Notes: a model not told the origin generated them from the letters alone. A stretch of DNA of 33,525 nucleotides from Chitinophagaceae bacterium (GCA_947379895.1 CANCPA010000030.1:1-33525); one strand, 5' to 3'; shown: positions 15,037 to 24,535, counted from the first letter of the stretch. A program made the numbers and translations.

Positions 15037-17718
15037 ATGAAAAAGAGTTTTCCTCAATGGCTAACAAGCCACAAGTTAAAAAACCTGTCAATGAAGGCAA
15101 TTGTCTCGGCAGGAATGTTTATGATGATTGGTATTGCTGCAAACAGTCAGACTAATTATTATGTAAGATTAGATTCTGTTAAAAGTGCAAAGGCTGTAAA
15201 AGCAACACTTTCTAAACCACAATTCTGGACAACAGATCCATTAGGAACTATAACAGCACCCGGTGCTACACAGCCTGTAGATTTTACTACACCTGGTCAG
15301 ATTTTTAATGTGCAAACCACGGGTTTAACTAATGGTGCTGTTTGGACAATTTCAGGGGCAGGATCTAAATTAGTAGTTGGTACAAAGGATTCTATCGTTT
15401 TACTTACTTCATCAGGCAATTTAACTGCTACAATTGATTTGTTTGCAGGCTCTTCACTTACTTTAACATGTCCTAATACTGATGGTGTGTCTTTTGAAAA
15501 TATCGGTGCAGGAACTACTGTTAGATATAGTGGAAATGCTAACGGAAGTCAAAAAGTTGCTCCAGCTAATTATGTTAATTTAAACTTAGCTGCTGCCGCA
15601 GGTTCTTTACCAATAATACTTCCTTCATCTCCTATTGGTGTTTCTGGAACATTAACCAACAACAACAAGATTGCAAATCTTAATGGAAGTACTTTTGTTA
15701 TTAATGGTAAAGGAGGACAATTAGTTAATGCTACAAATTTTTATAACTTAACTTTTTCTGGTACAAGAACTACGCCTGATACATTAAGAGGAACTGTTGC
15801 AATTGCAGGTACTTTGACAAATAATACAGGAACTCCATTTGTTGTTGGAACTGCAAATGCTACTACAGGTGTTATGGCTTACAGTACAGTAAGTTATAAT
15901 GGTCATATTCCTCAAGTTTCTGATTTGCCAACTTATGGTAATCTTACTTTTTCAAACGGACAAAACTTTTATGTAAGTTCATTTGATAATGCGGCAAAGA
16001 CTATTACATTAGCAGCTTCTGCTCAGGCTGATTTGAAAGTAGGTGCTAAAATTGCAGCTAATGCTTTAACTACTCCAATTAGTTTGGATACATCTACAGT
16101 TATCACTGCTATTACTGATTCAGTTCTTACTTTAAGCAATGCACCATTATTAAGAGCTTATGTAAATCGTTTAGGTCATGCTGCAGGAGCAAAACCTGAT
16201 TCTATTTTTATTGCATCTTTCACTCCACTTCCAGATTCAGTTGTTACTATTGGAGTAGGTTCAGTTGCTGTTGGAGATACTTTAGTAAGTCAGATACTAG
16301 CTGCTAAATCAGCTGCTATTGCTGTAAATAGTACTACTAATGCTGTTACTTTATCTACTTCTTCTACTACAAAAGTTTTGACTAACGTACATAACTTTTT
16401 GGCAGTAAACTTTGGATTACCAAATAGATTACCTTCTGATAAGACAATTCCCTCTGATGTGACTATTTTAGGTAATTTAACTGCTAACAATGCAATTGCT
16501 TCTGCTCTAGGAACTACCACTTACAAAGGTAAAAAACAAACTGTTGGTGGAATTACTTACAATAATTTAGTAATTAATCAAGATAGTGCTTTCACTGCTA
16601 CATTGGGTGGAAAAGCTTTAGTTCAAGGTGCATTTACTTTGGCTAGTGGTAAATTATCAACATCTAATAACAATTTGTTGACATTAGATGTTAATGCTAC
16701 TTTCCCTGCTGTAACTAATGACACTTTCTATGTAAATGGTCCTTTGGCTAAGAAGTTTGCTTCAACATCTCCATTTAAATATCAAATTGGCACAGTTGTA
16801 GCAAATGTTGGTCGTGCTAGATCTGTTGTAATTACTCCTGCAACTGCTGATGCTAAAACTTATGCTGCAAGTTATACTTGGGGAAAAGTTGCTAATGCAA
16901 CAAAATTAGATTCAGTTGGAGTTTTCTCCCTTGATACAACATCTTATTACACAATTGCTGGTACTAACTATACTGGTGATAGCACTGCAAAAATTTCTTT
17001 ACAATACAATTTTGGTGCTCCTATCGATAACTCTTTAGTATTAGCTCATTATGTTGGTACTAAGTTTATTTCAGAAGGTAATGTTCATGTTCCTTCAAGT
17101 GAAACTGCAGGTTCAATTACTACTGATAACTTCATTGGTACATTCGGACGTTTTGCATTCGGATACAATCCTGCTTTATTACCTGTTAAATTAAGTGATG
17201 TAATTGCTTCTACAGTAGGTAGCACTGTAAAGGTAAGTTGGAAATCTCTTTCTGAAACAAATGTAACTAGCTATGTTGTAGAAGGTTCTGCTGATGGTGT
17301 TACATTCACTGCTAAAGGAACTGTACTTGCAAAGGGTGCATCTGATTATTCTTTTGTTGATGTTGCTCCACTTGCAGGTGCTAACTACTACAGAATTAAA
17401 GAAGTTGATAACAATGGAGCTTCTAGCTATAGTGCTGTAGTTTCTGTTAAGTCATCTGCTTTGTCTACTAATTTAGCTATCTACCCTAATCCAGTAGTTA
17501 ATAAGCTTTTGAAATTCTCTTTGAATACAAATGCAGCTAACTACTCATTAAAAGTTACAAATATTCTTGGTCAATCTTTTGTTTCAAGAACAATTTCTCA
17601 TAATGGTGGAACTGCTTCTTACAATGTTTCTCTTCCTAGCAATGTAAAGGCTGGTACTTACTTTGTTAAGTTGAGCGATGGTGTTAAGGAAATCACTAAA
17701 ACAATTGTAGTAGAATAA
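15037..17718 (+). CDS. T9SS-sorted surface protein, beta-solenoid, adhesin-like
   Basis: The 893-residue protein has a long N-region then a hydrophobic signal (AIVSAGMFMMIGIAANSQ, ending near residue 38). The body (~50-700) is Thr/Ser/Ala/Gly/Asn-rich with repeats of the type VSYNG...YGNLTFSN and TYKGKKQTVGGITYNNLVIN, a beta-solenoid pattern common in Bacteroidota surface proteins. A fibronectin-III-like segment (LPVKLSDVIASTVGSTVKVSW) and a T9SS type A sorting domain (LAIYPNPVVNKLLK to the end) close it. Cysteines are nearly absent. Codon use is uniform (GCT, ACT, GTT, AAA), less varied than in the neighbouring lyases, which with a consensus promoter, a long leader and a strong terminator suggests high expression. 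No catalytic motif is seen; a structural, adhesive or matrix role is inferred. Confidence 0.7.
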   Translation: MKKSFPQWLTSHKLKNLSMKAIVSAGMFMMIGIAANSQTNYYVRLDSVKSAKAVKATLSKPQFWTTDPLGTITAPGATQPVDFTTPGQIFNVQTTGLTNGAVWTISGAGSKLVVGTKDSIVLLTSSGNLTATIDLFAGSSLTLTCPNTDGVSFENIGAGTTVRYSGNANGSQKVAPANYVNLNLAAAAGSLPIILPSSPIGVSGTLTNNNKIANLNGSTFVINGKGGQLVNATNFYNLTFSGTRTTPDTLRGTVAIAGTLTNNTGTPFVVGTANATTGVMAYSTVSYNGHIPQVSDLPTYGNLTFSNGQNFYVSSFDNAAKTITLAASAQADLKVGAKIAANALTTPISLDTSTVITAITDSVLTLSNAPLLRAYVNRLGHAAGAKPDSIFIASFTPLPDSVVTIGVGSVAVGDTLVSQILAAKSAAIAVNSTTNAVTLSTSSTTKVLTNVHNFLAVNFGLPNRLPSDKTIPSDVTILGNLTANNAIASALGTTTYKGKKQTVGGITYNNLVINQDSAFTATLGGKALVQGAFTLASGKLSTSNNNLLTLDVNATFPAVTNDTFYVNGPLAKKFASTSPFKYQIGTVVANVGRARSVVITPATADAKTYAASYTWGKVANATKLDSVGVFSLDTTSYYTIAGTNYTGDSTAKISLQYNFGAPIDNSLVLAHYVGTKFISEGNVHVPSSETAGSITTDNFIGTFGRFAFGYNPALLPVKLSDVIASTVGSTVKVSWKSLSETNVTSYVVEGSADGVTFTAKGTVLAKGASDYSFVDVAPLAGANYYRIKEVDNNGASSYSAVVSVKSSALSTNLAIYPNPVVNKLLKFSLNTNAANYSLKVTNILGQSFVSRTISHNGGTASYNVSLPSNVKAGTYFVKLSDGVKEITKTIVVE

Positions 17719-17741
17719 GCTTTTATTCTTCTAATTATAGG

Positions 17742-17773
17742 ACAGCCTCACTTTTAGTGGGGCTGTTTTGTTT
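17742..17773 (+). terminator. Intrinsic terminator of the surface-protein gene
   Basis: ACAGCCTCAC (17742-17751) pairs with GTGGGGCTGT (17757-17766), a 10-bp GC-rich stem with one G-U pair and a 5-nt loop, followed by TTTGTTT. Confidence 0.85.
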
Positions 17774-17841
17774 ATAGGCATAAAAGATAATTATGTTTAA
17801 AGCTTTTTATTTAATTATTCAATATATTTGTTAGCCGATTG

Positions 17842-17874
17842 TTGCAATACTATTATATAACTCCTTTAATTTTG
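17842..17874 (+). promoter_or_regulatory. pyrF promoter, near-leaderless
   Basis: TTG (17842-17844) and TAATTTTG (17867-17874) match the -33/-7 consensus with 22-nt spacing. The -7 box ends only 4 nt before the pyrF ATG, so the mRNA would have little or no leader. Confidence 0.55.
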
Positions 17875-17878
17875 CCGT

Positions 17879-18700
17879 ATGAACAGAAAAGAACTCATCG
17901 CACAAATTCAGGCCAAAAAGACCTTTCTATGTGTTGGACTTGACACCGACTTCATTAAACTTCCTTATCATTTACAGAAACAACCCGATGCCGTATTTGA
18001 ATTTAATAAAGCCATCATAGATGCTACTCTTAATCATTGTGTTAGTTATAAAATTAATACTGCTTTTTATGAGTCAATGGGATTAAAAGGATGGGAAGCA
18101 ATGGAAAGAACTCTCGACTATATCCCTAAATCGCATTTTACTATTGCCGATGCAAAACGTGGTGATATAGGAAATACCTCTTCACATTATGCAAAAACAT
18201 TCTTTGAAATATTCCCCTTTGATGCTATCACGGTAGCACCTTATATGGGGGAAGATAGTATTAGACCATTCCTTGAATACGAAAATAAATGGACAATTGT
18301 TTTAGGTCTTACATCTAATAAAGGTGCTAGTGATTTTCAGCGACTAAGTATCGGAAATAGTCAAGAACGTTTATATACACAGGTAATTGATACTGTTTCT
18401 GCTTGGGGTACTCCAGATAATCTCATGTTTGTTGTAGGAGCCACTCAAGCTAGAGATTTAAGAAGTATTAGGGATATTATTCCCGACAACTTTTTACTCG
18501 TACCTGGTATTGGTACTCAAGGCGGTTGTTTGGAAGAAGTTTGTAAATATGGGGCAAATGAGGATGGTGGAATTTTAGTTAATGTAAGTCGTGCTATCTT
18601 ATATGCAAAAAGTGATGAAAACTTTAAAGCTGCAGCTGCCGAAGTAGCTACGAAATATTCAAATGAGATGGCCTCTTTTTTTAAGGAGGAAATGGCTTAA
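17879..18700 (+). CDS. pyrF: Orotidine 5'-phosphate decarboxylase
   Basis: The 273-residue protein carries the OMP decarboxylase signature: FLCVGLDTDF near the N terminus (substrate Asp), the catalytic D-x-K-x-x-D set in ADAKRGDIGNT (Asp91, Lys93, Asp96), APYMGEDSI, and the phosphate-binding PGIGTQGG. The length and motif spacing fit the ~270-residue subfamily 2 form common in Bacteroidota and Actinobacteria rather than the ~230-residue E. coli type. It converts OMP to UMP, the last step of de novo pyrimidine synthesis, in the cytosol. It stands alone between the surface-protein terminator and the dehydrogenase gene, with its own promoter directly upstream. It is a housekeeping gene unrelated to the glycan locus. 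Confidence 0.96.
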   Translation: MNRKELIAQIQAKKTFLCVGLDTDFIKLPYHLQKQPDAVFEFNKAIIDATLNHCVSYKINTAFYESMGLKGWEAMERTLDYIPKSHFTIADAKRGDIGNTSSHYAKTFFEIFPFDAITVAPYMGEDSIRPFLEYENKWTIVLGLTSNKGASDFQRLSIGNSQERLYTQVIDTVSAWGTPDNLMFVVGATQARDLRSIRDIIPDNFLLVPGIGTQGGCLEEVCKYGANEDGGILVNVSRAILYAKSDENFKAAAAEVATKYSNEMASFFKEEMA

Positions 18701-18906
18701 GGATAATAATAATGGTATTAGCTGTAAAGTTTTTAATTGGTAACTAAGATGTTTATAACTAGCTATTATAAGTTGCTTAATTGTCAGTATTTATTATTGT
18801 ACATCTTTATTCTATCAAAATAAATTTATCTTTTGCTGCAAATCTTTAACCTCACACCATTCACATTACACCGTTTTCTCTTGAGCATTTTACCTTATAC
18901 CCAATT

Positions 18907-19989
18907 ATGAGTGAGCACATTTTTTCTTATCAACAATTATTTGCTTTTACCAATTCGATTTTTATAAAAATGGGTTGTAGTAATGATGATTCTTTCGTTG
19001 CTACAAAAACATTATTGTCAGCAGATATTCGTGGTATAGATAGTCATGGCATAGCTCGTTTGATTGGATATGTACGTCTTTGGGAATCTGAGCGTATAAA
19101 TGCTACTCCTGATATTCGCATCGTTTATGAAACGCCTTCTACCGCTGTTGTAGATGGAGGAAGTGGTTTAGGATTGATAGTTGCCCCTTTTGCAATGCAA
19201 GTGGCTATTGATAAAGCTAAAAATGTAGGAACAGGTTGGGTAAGTGTAAAGAATAGCAATCATTTTGGTATTGCAGGTATTCATGCAATGATGGCACTTG
19301 AGCAAGATATGATTGGAATAGCCATGACAAATGCAAGCGCATTAGTGGCTCCTACCTTTAGTATTGAACGGATGTTGGGTACAAACCCAATTGCAGTTGC
19401 AATTCCCGCCGGAGAACAGCCTCCCTTTGTTGCGGATTTCGCCACCACAACCGCTGCTAATGGAAAACTTGAATTGTTACAACGAAAGAATGAAGATACC
19501 CCAATTGGTTGGGTACAAGATAAGGATGGAATGCCAACTATTGATGCAAATTCCTTAAAAAAGCAGGGGGCTTTGTTACCACTTGGAAGTGATAGAGAGC
19601 ACGGAAGTCATAAAGGTTATGCATTAGGCAGTATTGTTGATATATTTTCTGCTGTATTGAGTGGAGCAAGCTATGGACCGTGGGCGCCCCCCTTTCCTGC
19701 TTATGTACCAATGCCTGAAAATATGCCAGGGGAAGGATTAGGTCATTTCTTTGGTGCGATGCGGATAGATGCTTTTCGTCCTGCCGAAGAATTTAAATCC
19801 AACATGGATAATTGGATAAAAAGATTTAGGAGTGCCAAACCTGCTGAAGGTCACGAAAAAGTATTGATTCCCGGAGATCCTGAAAGAGAAATGGAAATTA
19901 TTCGGATGAAGAATGGAATCCCAATTGTTGATTCTGTTTTAGCTGAATTGAAATCAGTTGGAGAAAAAATGGGTGTCATTCTAGAATAG
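18907..19989 (+). CDS. Malate/L-lactate dehydrogenase, type 2 (Ldh family)
   Basis: The 360-residue protein belongs to the LDH2/MDH2 family, unrelated to Rossmann-fold malate dehydrogenase. It shows ADIRGIDSHGIARLIGYV with His47, VDGGSGLGLIVAPFAM, VKNSNHFGIAGIHAMMAL with His119, AMTNASALVAPT, MLGTNPIAVAIPA, REHGSHKGYALG and IRMKNGIPIVDSVLAEL, essentially the whole family signature at the usual length. Members reduce 2-oxo acids such as oxaloacetate, pyruvate, sulfopyruvate or 2,3-diketogulonate with NAD(P)H, and the substrate cannot be set from motifs. A link to uronic-acid catabolism is possible because some family members act on sugar-derived keto acids, but 4 kb and two unrelated genes separate it from the lyase locus. 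It is probably cytosolic. Confidence 0.92.
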   Translation: MSEHIFSYQQLFAFTNSIFIKMGCSNDDSFVATKTLLSADIRGIDSHGIARLIGYVRLWESERINATPDIRIVYETPSTAVVDGGSGLGLIVAPFAMQVAIDKAKNVGTGWVSVKNSNHFGIAGIHAMMALEQDMIGIAMTNASALVAPTFSIERMLGTNPIAVAIPAGEQPPFVADFATTTAANGKLELLQRKNEDTPIGWVQDKDGMPTIDANSLKKQGALLPLGSDREHGSHKGYALGSIVDIFSAVLSGASYGPWAPPFPAYVPMPENMPGEGLGHFFGAMRIDAFRPAEEFKSNMDNWIKRFRSAKPAEGHEKVLIPGDPEREMEIIRMKNGIPIVDSVLAELKSVGEKMGVILE

Positions 19990-20147
19990 CTAAATTTTTG
20001 TCAGGTCTGAAGAGGTTCTTCGAAAGGTGAAAACAAGAAGAAAATAAGCATATAATGTTGACAAATTGGAATTATTCCCTACTAATTATTGAATCTTTTA
20101 GTAAAAATATTTATATTTCTAGTGGTTGTTATACTTGAATTAAAACG

Positions 20148-20969
20148 TTATTTTAATAATAACTCTTGAAACGCTAATGAGTCGCCCCTAAAAACATTAA
20201 AATCTACAGAAGTAGATATTCCATTAACATGTCCCTCTTCACTATGTTGCCAAAATACCCAATCCCTCCCAATACGTGGCTTATCTTTTTCTTCGTAATG
20301 AGCCACCCACAATGGATAATCGTCAAAGTCTTTACCCAAAAAATGTTCATAAAAATCTACGTAACTATAAATAATGGGCTTCGTTTTGTAAGCAGCTTCT
20401 AAAGTTGTTAAAAACTCCTTCAGTCGTTTTCTCATTGTAAAAGGCGCAACGCCATAGAGTTGTTCAATATCAACAACGGGTGGTAAATCTCCTTTGGTTA
20501 ATGCCGTATTCTTAATATAATTATTAGCTTGTATTACGCCACTCTTAGTGGCTAAAAAGAAATGATAAGCCCCACAAGTTAATCCTGCTTTTTTGGCATT
20601 AGAATAATTTTTTCTAAAATATTCGTCAGTATTTCCAAGTCCCTCTGTTGCTTTAATGAATGCAAAACTCATTTGTACACTTTTAACTTTCATTGCAGCT
20701 ACTTTCCTCCAAGAAATTGTATTTTGGTGACTACTTACATCTATTCCATGTATCGGATACCTTATTGGAATCTCAGTACCAAATGCACTGTAAACTGCCG
20801 CCTCCGCTTGTTCTTCTTCCTTTTGTAATTTCAATGTATGTACAATGTACCATGAGAAGGAAATAATCGAGCAACACAAGATAAACCAAAAGCCGATTCT
20901 CAATGTTCTTGAATTGACCATTTTTGGCTTATTTGTAATCTGTGATTTCTTTATAACTCTTTTCGCCAT
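20148..20969 (-). CDS. Membrane-anchored GH25 lysozyme-like muramidase
   Basis: The 273-residue protein has a basic N terminus (KRVIKKSQ), one membrane helix (about 24-44, IGFWFILCCSIISFSWYIV), a short charged linker and a GH25 domain (~72-273). The domain shows IHGIDVSSHQ with Asp77, FAFIKATEG, GAYHFF, PPVVDIEQ with Asp167 and Glu169 (the catalytic region), PIIYSYVDFY, PLWVAHY, WVFWQHSEEGHVNGI and VDFNVF. GH25 enzymes cut the MurNAc-GlcNAc bond of peptidoglycan, and the anchor places this one facing the periplasm from the inner membrane. A role in cell-wall remodelling is likely. It is divergent from the radical SAM gene, sharing a 123-base gap. All expected catalytic acids are present. Confidence 0.9.
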   Translation of the reverse strand: MAKRVIKKSQITNKPKMVNSRTLRIGFWFILCCSIISFSWYIVHTLKLQKEEEQAEAAVYSAFGTEIPIRYPIHGIDVSSHQNTISWRKVAAMKVKSVQMSFAFIKATEGLGNTDEYFRKNYSNAKKAGLTCGAYHFFLATKSGVIQANNYIKNTALTKGDLPPVVDIEQLYGVAPFTMRKRLKEFLTTLEAAYKTKPIIYSYVDFYEHFLGKDFDDYPLWVAHYEEKDKPRIGRDWVFWQHSEEGHVNGISTSVDFNVFRGDSLAFQELLLK

Positions 20970-21092
20970 TGTTTACTAATATCCTGCAAATGTGGTATAA
21001 TATCGATAAAAACAAGTTACTTTCTTTCGATTAAAGAAAGTATAACATTATATAAGGAATATCCTATTGAAAGGCTTCTTATTTTTACAACT

Positions 21093-22124
21093 ATGGTTTA
21101 TTTCAACTTAAACGATAGTCTCAACCTCATTAAAAAGCTCACTTTTCTTAGATTATTCAATGCGGCTAAGGTGATGTTGAGTTTTCAATTATCAAAGTTG
21201 TTGGGAAAGCCTATTCAATGGGGCTATCCAATTTCTATCTCTTTCGAGCCTACTACAAGTTGTAACCTTCGCTGTCCAGAATGTCCTAGTGGTCTTCGTG
21301 AGTTTACTCGTCCTACAGGTATGCTTGAAAAAAGCTTTTTCAAAACTACGATTGATGAAATTCATCGGGAATTACTCTATTTGATATTCTATTTTCAAGG
21401 AGAGCCTTTTCTAAATCCCGATTTCTTGGAAATGGTCAAATATGCAAATTCAAAAGGAATATATACAGCAACTAGTACTAATGCCCATTATTTAACCGAT
21501 GATAAAGCAAGACAAACGGTTGAAAGTGGTCTAGATAGACTCATTATTTCAGTAGATGGAACAACACAGGATGTTTATCAACAATATAGAGTAGGTGGGA
21601 AGCTTGATAAGGTTTTGGAAGGAGCAAGGAATATTGTGAAATGGAAGAAAGAATTAAATAGTAAAACTCCTTTTGTATTCTTTCAATTTCTTGTTGTAAA
21701 GCCAAATGAACATCAAATTGAAGCCATAAAGAAACTTGGCGAAGAGATAGGCGTTGATCAGGTTCGTTATAAGACTGCACAGGTATATGATTTTGAAAAT
21801 GACCCCAATCAATTAATTCCAACTATTGATAAATATAGCAGGTATCGGAAAGGTAAAGATGGAATATTGAAATCGAAGAGTGGGTTGATGAATCATTGTT
21901 GGAAATTGTGGCATGCAAATGTAATTACATGGGATGGTTTAGTGGTTCCATGTTGTTTTGATAAGGATGCTAGTCATCAATTAGGAAATTTATCAACGCA
22001 AAGTTTTAAGCAGACTTGGAATAATGAAAATTACAAGCAGTTCCGAAGCGAACTGATGAGCAGCAGAAAGAACATAGACATATGTTCAAACTGTAGTGAG
22101 GGGCTTACAGTTTGGGAGGATTAA
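21093..22124 (+). CDS. Radical SAM/SPASM domain protein
   Basis: The 343-residue protein has the radical SAM cluster CNLRCPEC (Cys57, Cys61, Cys64) after SISFEPTTS, the YFQGEPFLNP motif (GGE-like SAM-binding position), TSTNAHYL, and GLDRLIISVDGTTQDVYQQYRVGG. A C-terminal SPASM-type region holds Cys269 (NHCWKLW), Cys287 and Cys288 (VVPCCFDKD), and Cys331/Cys334 (ICSNCSEG), enough for an auxiliary iron-sulfur cluster. Such proteins modify peptides, sugars or other small molecules. No precursor peptide or partner gene is visible next to it, so its substrate is unknown. It starts opposite the GH25 gene and is followed by a MarR regulator in the same direction, 143 bases away. Confidence 0.88.
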   Translation: MVYFNLNDSLNLIKKLTFLRLFNAAKVMLSFQLSKLLGKPIQWGYPISISFEPTTSCNLRCPECPSGLREFTRPTGMLEKSFFKTTIDEIHRELLYLIFYFQGEPFLNPDFLEMVKYANSKGIYTATSTNAHYLTDDKARQTVESGLDRLIISVDGTTQDVYQQYRVGGKLDKVLEGARNIVKWKKELNSKTPFVFFQFLVVKPNEHQIEAIKKLGEEIGVDQVRYKTAQVYDFENDPNQLIPTIDKYSRYRKGKDGILKSKSGLMNHCWKLWHANVITWDGLVVPCCFDKDASHQLGNLSTQSFKQTWNNENYKQFRSELMSSRKNIDICSNCSEGLTVWED

Positions 22125-22206
22125 GTTGTTATAGATGATGGATAAGTTTATTTAGGCTTGAATCAAGTTGAATTGTTATCTGAAGCTTTTTTTATTACTT
22201 AATATT

Positions 22207-22221
22207 ATCATCAAATATGAT
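22207..22221. promoter_or_regulatory. Inverted repeat upstream of the MarR gene, possible operator
   Basis: ATCAT (22207-22211) and ATGAT (22217-22221) form a 5-bp inverted repeat with a 5-nt gap, 46 bases before the MarR start. MarR proteins often autoregulate through such sites, but the repeat is short and AT-rich. Confidence 0.3.
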
Positions 22222-22267
22222 TTAGTCTGAATAGTAATGTAGATGATGCATATTAAAACACTGAGAA

Positions 22268-22720
22268 ATGAATATAGATAAAGCAATTAAACAGAAGGCT
22301 TTCAAAAATGAGCACCAAAAAGCGATGGTAAACATGATTTACACGTCAAATTGGATTCACGAAAAGCAGAAAGAAATCTTTGAACCGCACGATATAACTT
22401 CTCAACAATTTAATATTCTTAGAATTCTTAGAGGTAGCAGATCTCCTTTGAGTACTATGGATATTAGAGATAGGATGCTTGATAAAAATAGTGATACTAG
22501 CAGAATGGTTGTAAGATTGGAAAGGAAAAAACTAGTAAGTAAAAGATTAAATGATAAGGATCAACGATTGGTTGATGTAACAATTTCTGAAAGAGGTCTT
22601 GAATTATTGTCTCGACTTGATCAGCAGGATGAACAACTGATTGGTATAATTTCAAACCTTACAATTGAGGACGCAAAAAAATTAAATGCCCTTTTAGATA
22701 AGATAAGACATCAGAAATAA
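22268..22720 (+). CDS. MarR-family transcriptional regulator
   Basis: The 150-residue protein has the MarR winged-helix layout: an N-terminal dimerisation helix (KNEHQKAMVNMIYTSNWIHEKQKEIF), HDITSQQFNILRILRGS, the recognition region STMDIRDRMLDKNSDTSRMVVRLERKKLVSKRLNDKDQRLVDVTISERG (D-x-R in the wing), and a C-terminal helix. MarR regulators are usually repressors that respond to small ligands or oxidation; there is no cysteine here, so redox sensing by thiol is unlikely. It may regulate itself, the upstream radical SAM gene or the GHL10 gene 168 bases downstream. No target can be named from the sequence. Confidence 0.9.
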   Translation: MNIDKAIKQKAFKNEHQKAMVNMIYTSNWIHEKQKEIFEPHDITSQQFNILRILRGSRSPLSTMDIRDRMLDKNSDTSRMVVRLERKKLVSKRLNDKDQRLVDVTISERGLELLSRLDQQDEQLIGIISNLTIEDAKKLNALLDKIRHQK

Positions 22721-22876
22721 GCCGCTTTGTATTTGAAATGGGAAAGGAAAAGAGGTAATTTATAATCATTTATTTAGATATTTATAAGATATCAACTCAT
22801 ACTTCTTTTTTAACTTATCACATTCCCTCTTTTCATTAACCAATATCTCACATTTCATAGTTAACATTTCAATTCT

Positions 22877-22884
22877 TATCTTCG
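22877..22884 (+). promoter_or_regulatory. Possible -7 box (TATCTTCG) of the GHL10 gene
   Basis: TATCTTCG differs from TAnnTTTG by one base and ends 4 nt before the ATG at 22889, the same geometry as at pyrF. No -33 TTG is evident. Confidence 0.35.
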
Positions 22885-22888
22885 GGGC

Positions 22889-24376
22889 ATGAATAGACCT
22901 TTCTTTCTACTACTTTTTCTTTGTTTCTCTCTCTCTTTTCCGATTACGAATGCACAGGTCAATTTTGAGTTCAGAGGTGTATGGATTGCAACAGTTGAAA
23001 ACATTGATTGGCCAAAAGAAAAGGGACTCTCAAGTGATGAACAAAAGTCTTCTTTCATAAAATTATTAGATACTCATCAGCGAAATGGTATCAACACCAT
23101 CATCATGCAAGTTCGTCCTGCGGCTGATGCCTTTTATCCTTCGCCTTATGAACCTTGGAGTGAATACCTTAGTGGAAAGCAAGGGGTGGCTCCCTTTCCC
23201 GAATATGACCCACTTGCTTTTATGATCAAAGAAACGCATAAAAGAGGCATGGAGTTCCATGCATGGATTAATCCCTATCGAGCTGTTTTCAATCTGAAAC
23301 ACTCTTCAATTACATCAAATCACATTACCCACACTCATCCTGAATGGTTTTTAAATTATGGTAATTTAAAGTACTTCAATCCGGGTCTCCCTGAAGTAAG
23401 AGAATATGTAACTAAAGTGGTGAAAGATTTGATTGAGAAATATGATGTGGATGGCCTTCACATGGATGATTATTTTTATCCTTACCGAATTACAGGAAAA
23501 GAATTTCCTGACGAAAGAACCTATAAGTTGTATGGACATGGTCTGTCCAAAAATGAGTGGAGACGAAGTAATTGTGATAGCATTATCAAAAATATCTATG
23601 ATGTTATTGCGGCAACAAATAGTCATGTAAAGTTTGGTATCAGTCCTTTTGGTGTATGGCGAAACAAGAATCAGGATGCCGACGGTAGTAATACCACAGC
23701 AGGAACTACCTGTTATGACGATTTATATGCCGACATTTTGTTGTGGTTAAAAAATGGTTGGATTGATTATGTAACACCACAGTTATATTGGGAATGTTCA
23801 AATAGGCTTTGTCCTTATAACGAGTTATTGGATTGGTGGAGTAAACATACATTTGGGAAGCATTTATATATAGGTCATAGTCTCTATAAAGCGAATACTG
23901 TTGCAGCTTATAAGGATAAAAATGAGTTACCCCGTCAGATTCAGGCAATTCGTGCCAATGAAAATGTGCTTGGTAGCGCCTTCTTTAGCAGTCAAGATTT
24001 AATGAAAAATACGAATGGTTGGGCTGATAGTTTACGTTTTAATTATTATGTGCTTCCTGCTTTGCTTCCTCCTATGGAATGGATTGATAGTACTTTGCCA
24101 GATAAGCCAATTGTTACAAAAATGGATTCTACGACTTTTAAACTCTTAAATGGCGGAAAGGAAAAGATAAAGGGGTATGCCATATTTGCCTTGTCAAGCT
24201 TAGTAGATGAGAAGTTGGAATATGCAACTTTGATAAAGATTATTACAGCTGATAATGAAACCACTTATAATACTTCAAAAACAATTGCACCCGCAGACAA
24301 TCGGTTATTTGTCTCTGCTATCAGTATCAATAACAATATCAGTGAGTGGGTTGAGCTGAAAACAATATTGAGATAA
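22889..24376 (+). CDS. GHL10 family glycosidase-like protein (DUF187)
   Basis: The 495-residue protein has a signal peptide (1-22, ending TNAQ). Its TIM-barrel domain (about 25-340) matches glycosyl-hydrolase-like 10: FEFRGVWIATVENIDWP, NGINTIIMQVRPAADAFYPSPYEPWSEYLSG, FHAWINPYRA, HPEWFLNYGNLKYFNPGLPEVREYV, YDVDGLHMDDYFYPY with the acidic pair, FGISPFGVWRN, WIDYVTPQLYWE, and a C-terminal beta-rich domain. Family members are secreted or surface proteins linked to cell-wall or exopolysaccharide glycan cleavage, with few defined substrates. It follows the MarR gene, has a possible own promoter and ends at a strong terminator. Retention of the acidic residues in the barrel suggests it is active. 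Confidence 0.9.
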   Translation: MNRPFFLLLFLCFSLSFPITNAQVNFEFRGVWIATVENIDWPKEKGLSSDEQKSSFIKLLDTHQRNGINTIIMQVRPAADAFYPSPYEPWSEYLSGKQGVAPFPEYDPLAFMIKETHKRGMEFHAWINPYRAVFNLKHSSITSNHITHTHPEWFLNYGNLKYFNPGLPEVREYVTKVVKDLIEKYDVDGLHMDDYFYPYRITGKEFPDERTYKLYGHGLSKNEWRRSNCDSIIKNIYDVIAATNSHVKFGISPFGVWRNKNQDADGSNTTAGTTCYDDLYADILLWLKNGWIDYVTPQLYWECSNRLCPYNELLDWWSKHTFGKHLYIGHSLYKANTVAAYKDKNELPRQIQAIRANENVLGSAFFSSQDLMKNTNGWADSLRFNYYVLPALLPPMEWIDSTLPDKPIVTKMDSTTFKLLNGGKEKIKGYAIFALSSLVDEKLEYATLIKIITADNETTYNTSKTIAPADNRLFVSAISINNNISEWVELKTILR

Positions 24377-24432
24377 TTAGAATCGTTCTACTTTAGTATC
24401 AATAATTTTTGCCTCTCAAAAGAATAATTTAT

Positions 24433-24473
24433 CCCAGATTACGCAATAGTGTCCTATTGCGTAATTTGGGTTT
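24433..24473 (+). terminator. Strong intrinsic terminator of the GHL10 gene
   Basis: CCCAGATTACGCAATAG (24433-24449) pairs with CTATTGCGTAATTTGGG (24454-24470), a 17-bp stem with one G-U pair and the tight loop TGTC, followed by TTTAATAAAA. It may also end transcription from the other side. Confidence 0.85.
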
Positions 24474-24535
24474 AATAAAACATAAGAAAAAACGATGTCT
24501 TTTTTATGTGGATGATGTTACAATTTGTTTAGTCT

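Noticed and set aside
19364-19558. Small + strand reading frame inside the dehydrogenase gene
   Set aside because: It lies fully within a complete LDH2/MDH2 gene in another frame and shows no domain.
19990-20147. Terminator between the convergent dehydrogenase and GH25 genes
   Set aside because: Only weak AT-rich inverted repeats are visible; none has a convincing stem plus T-run.
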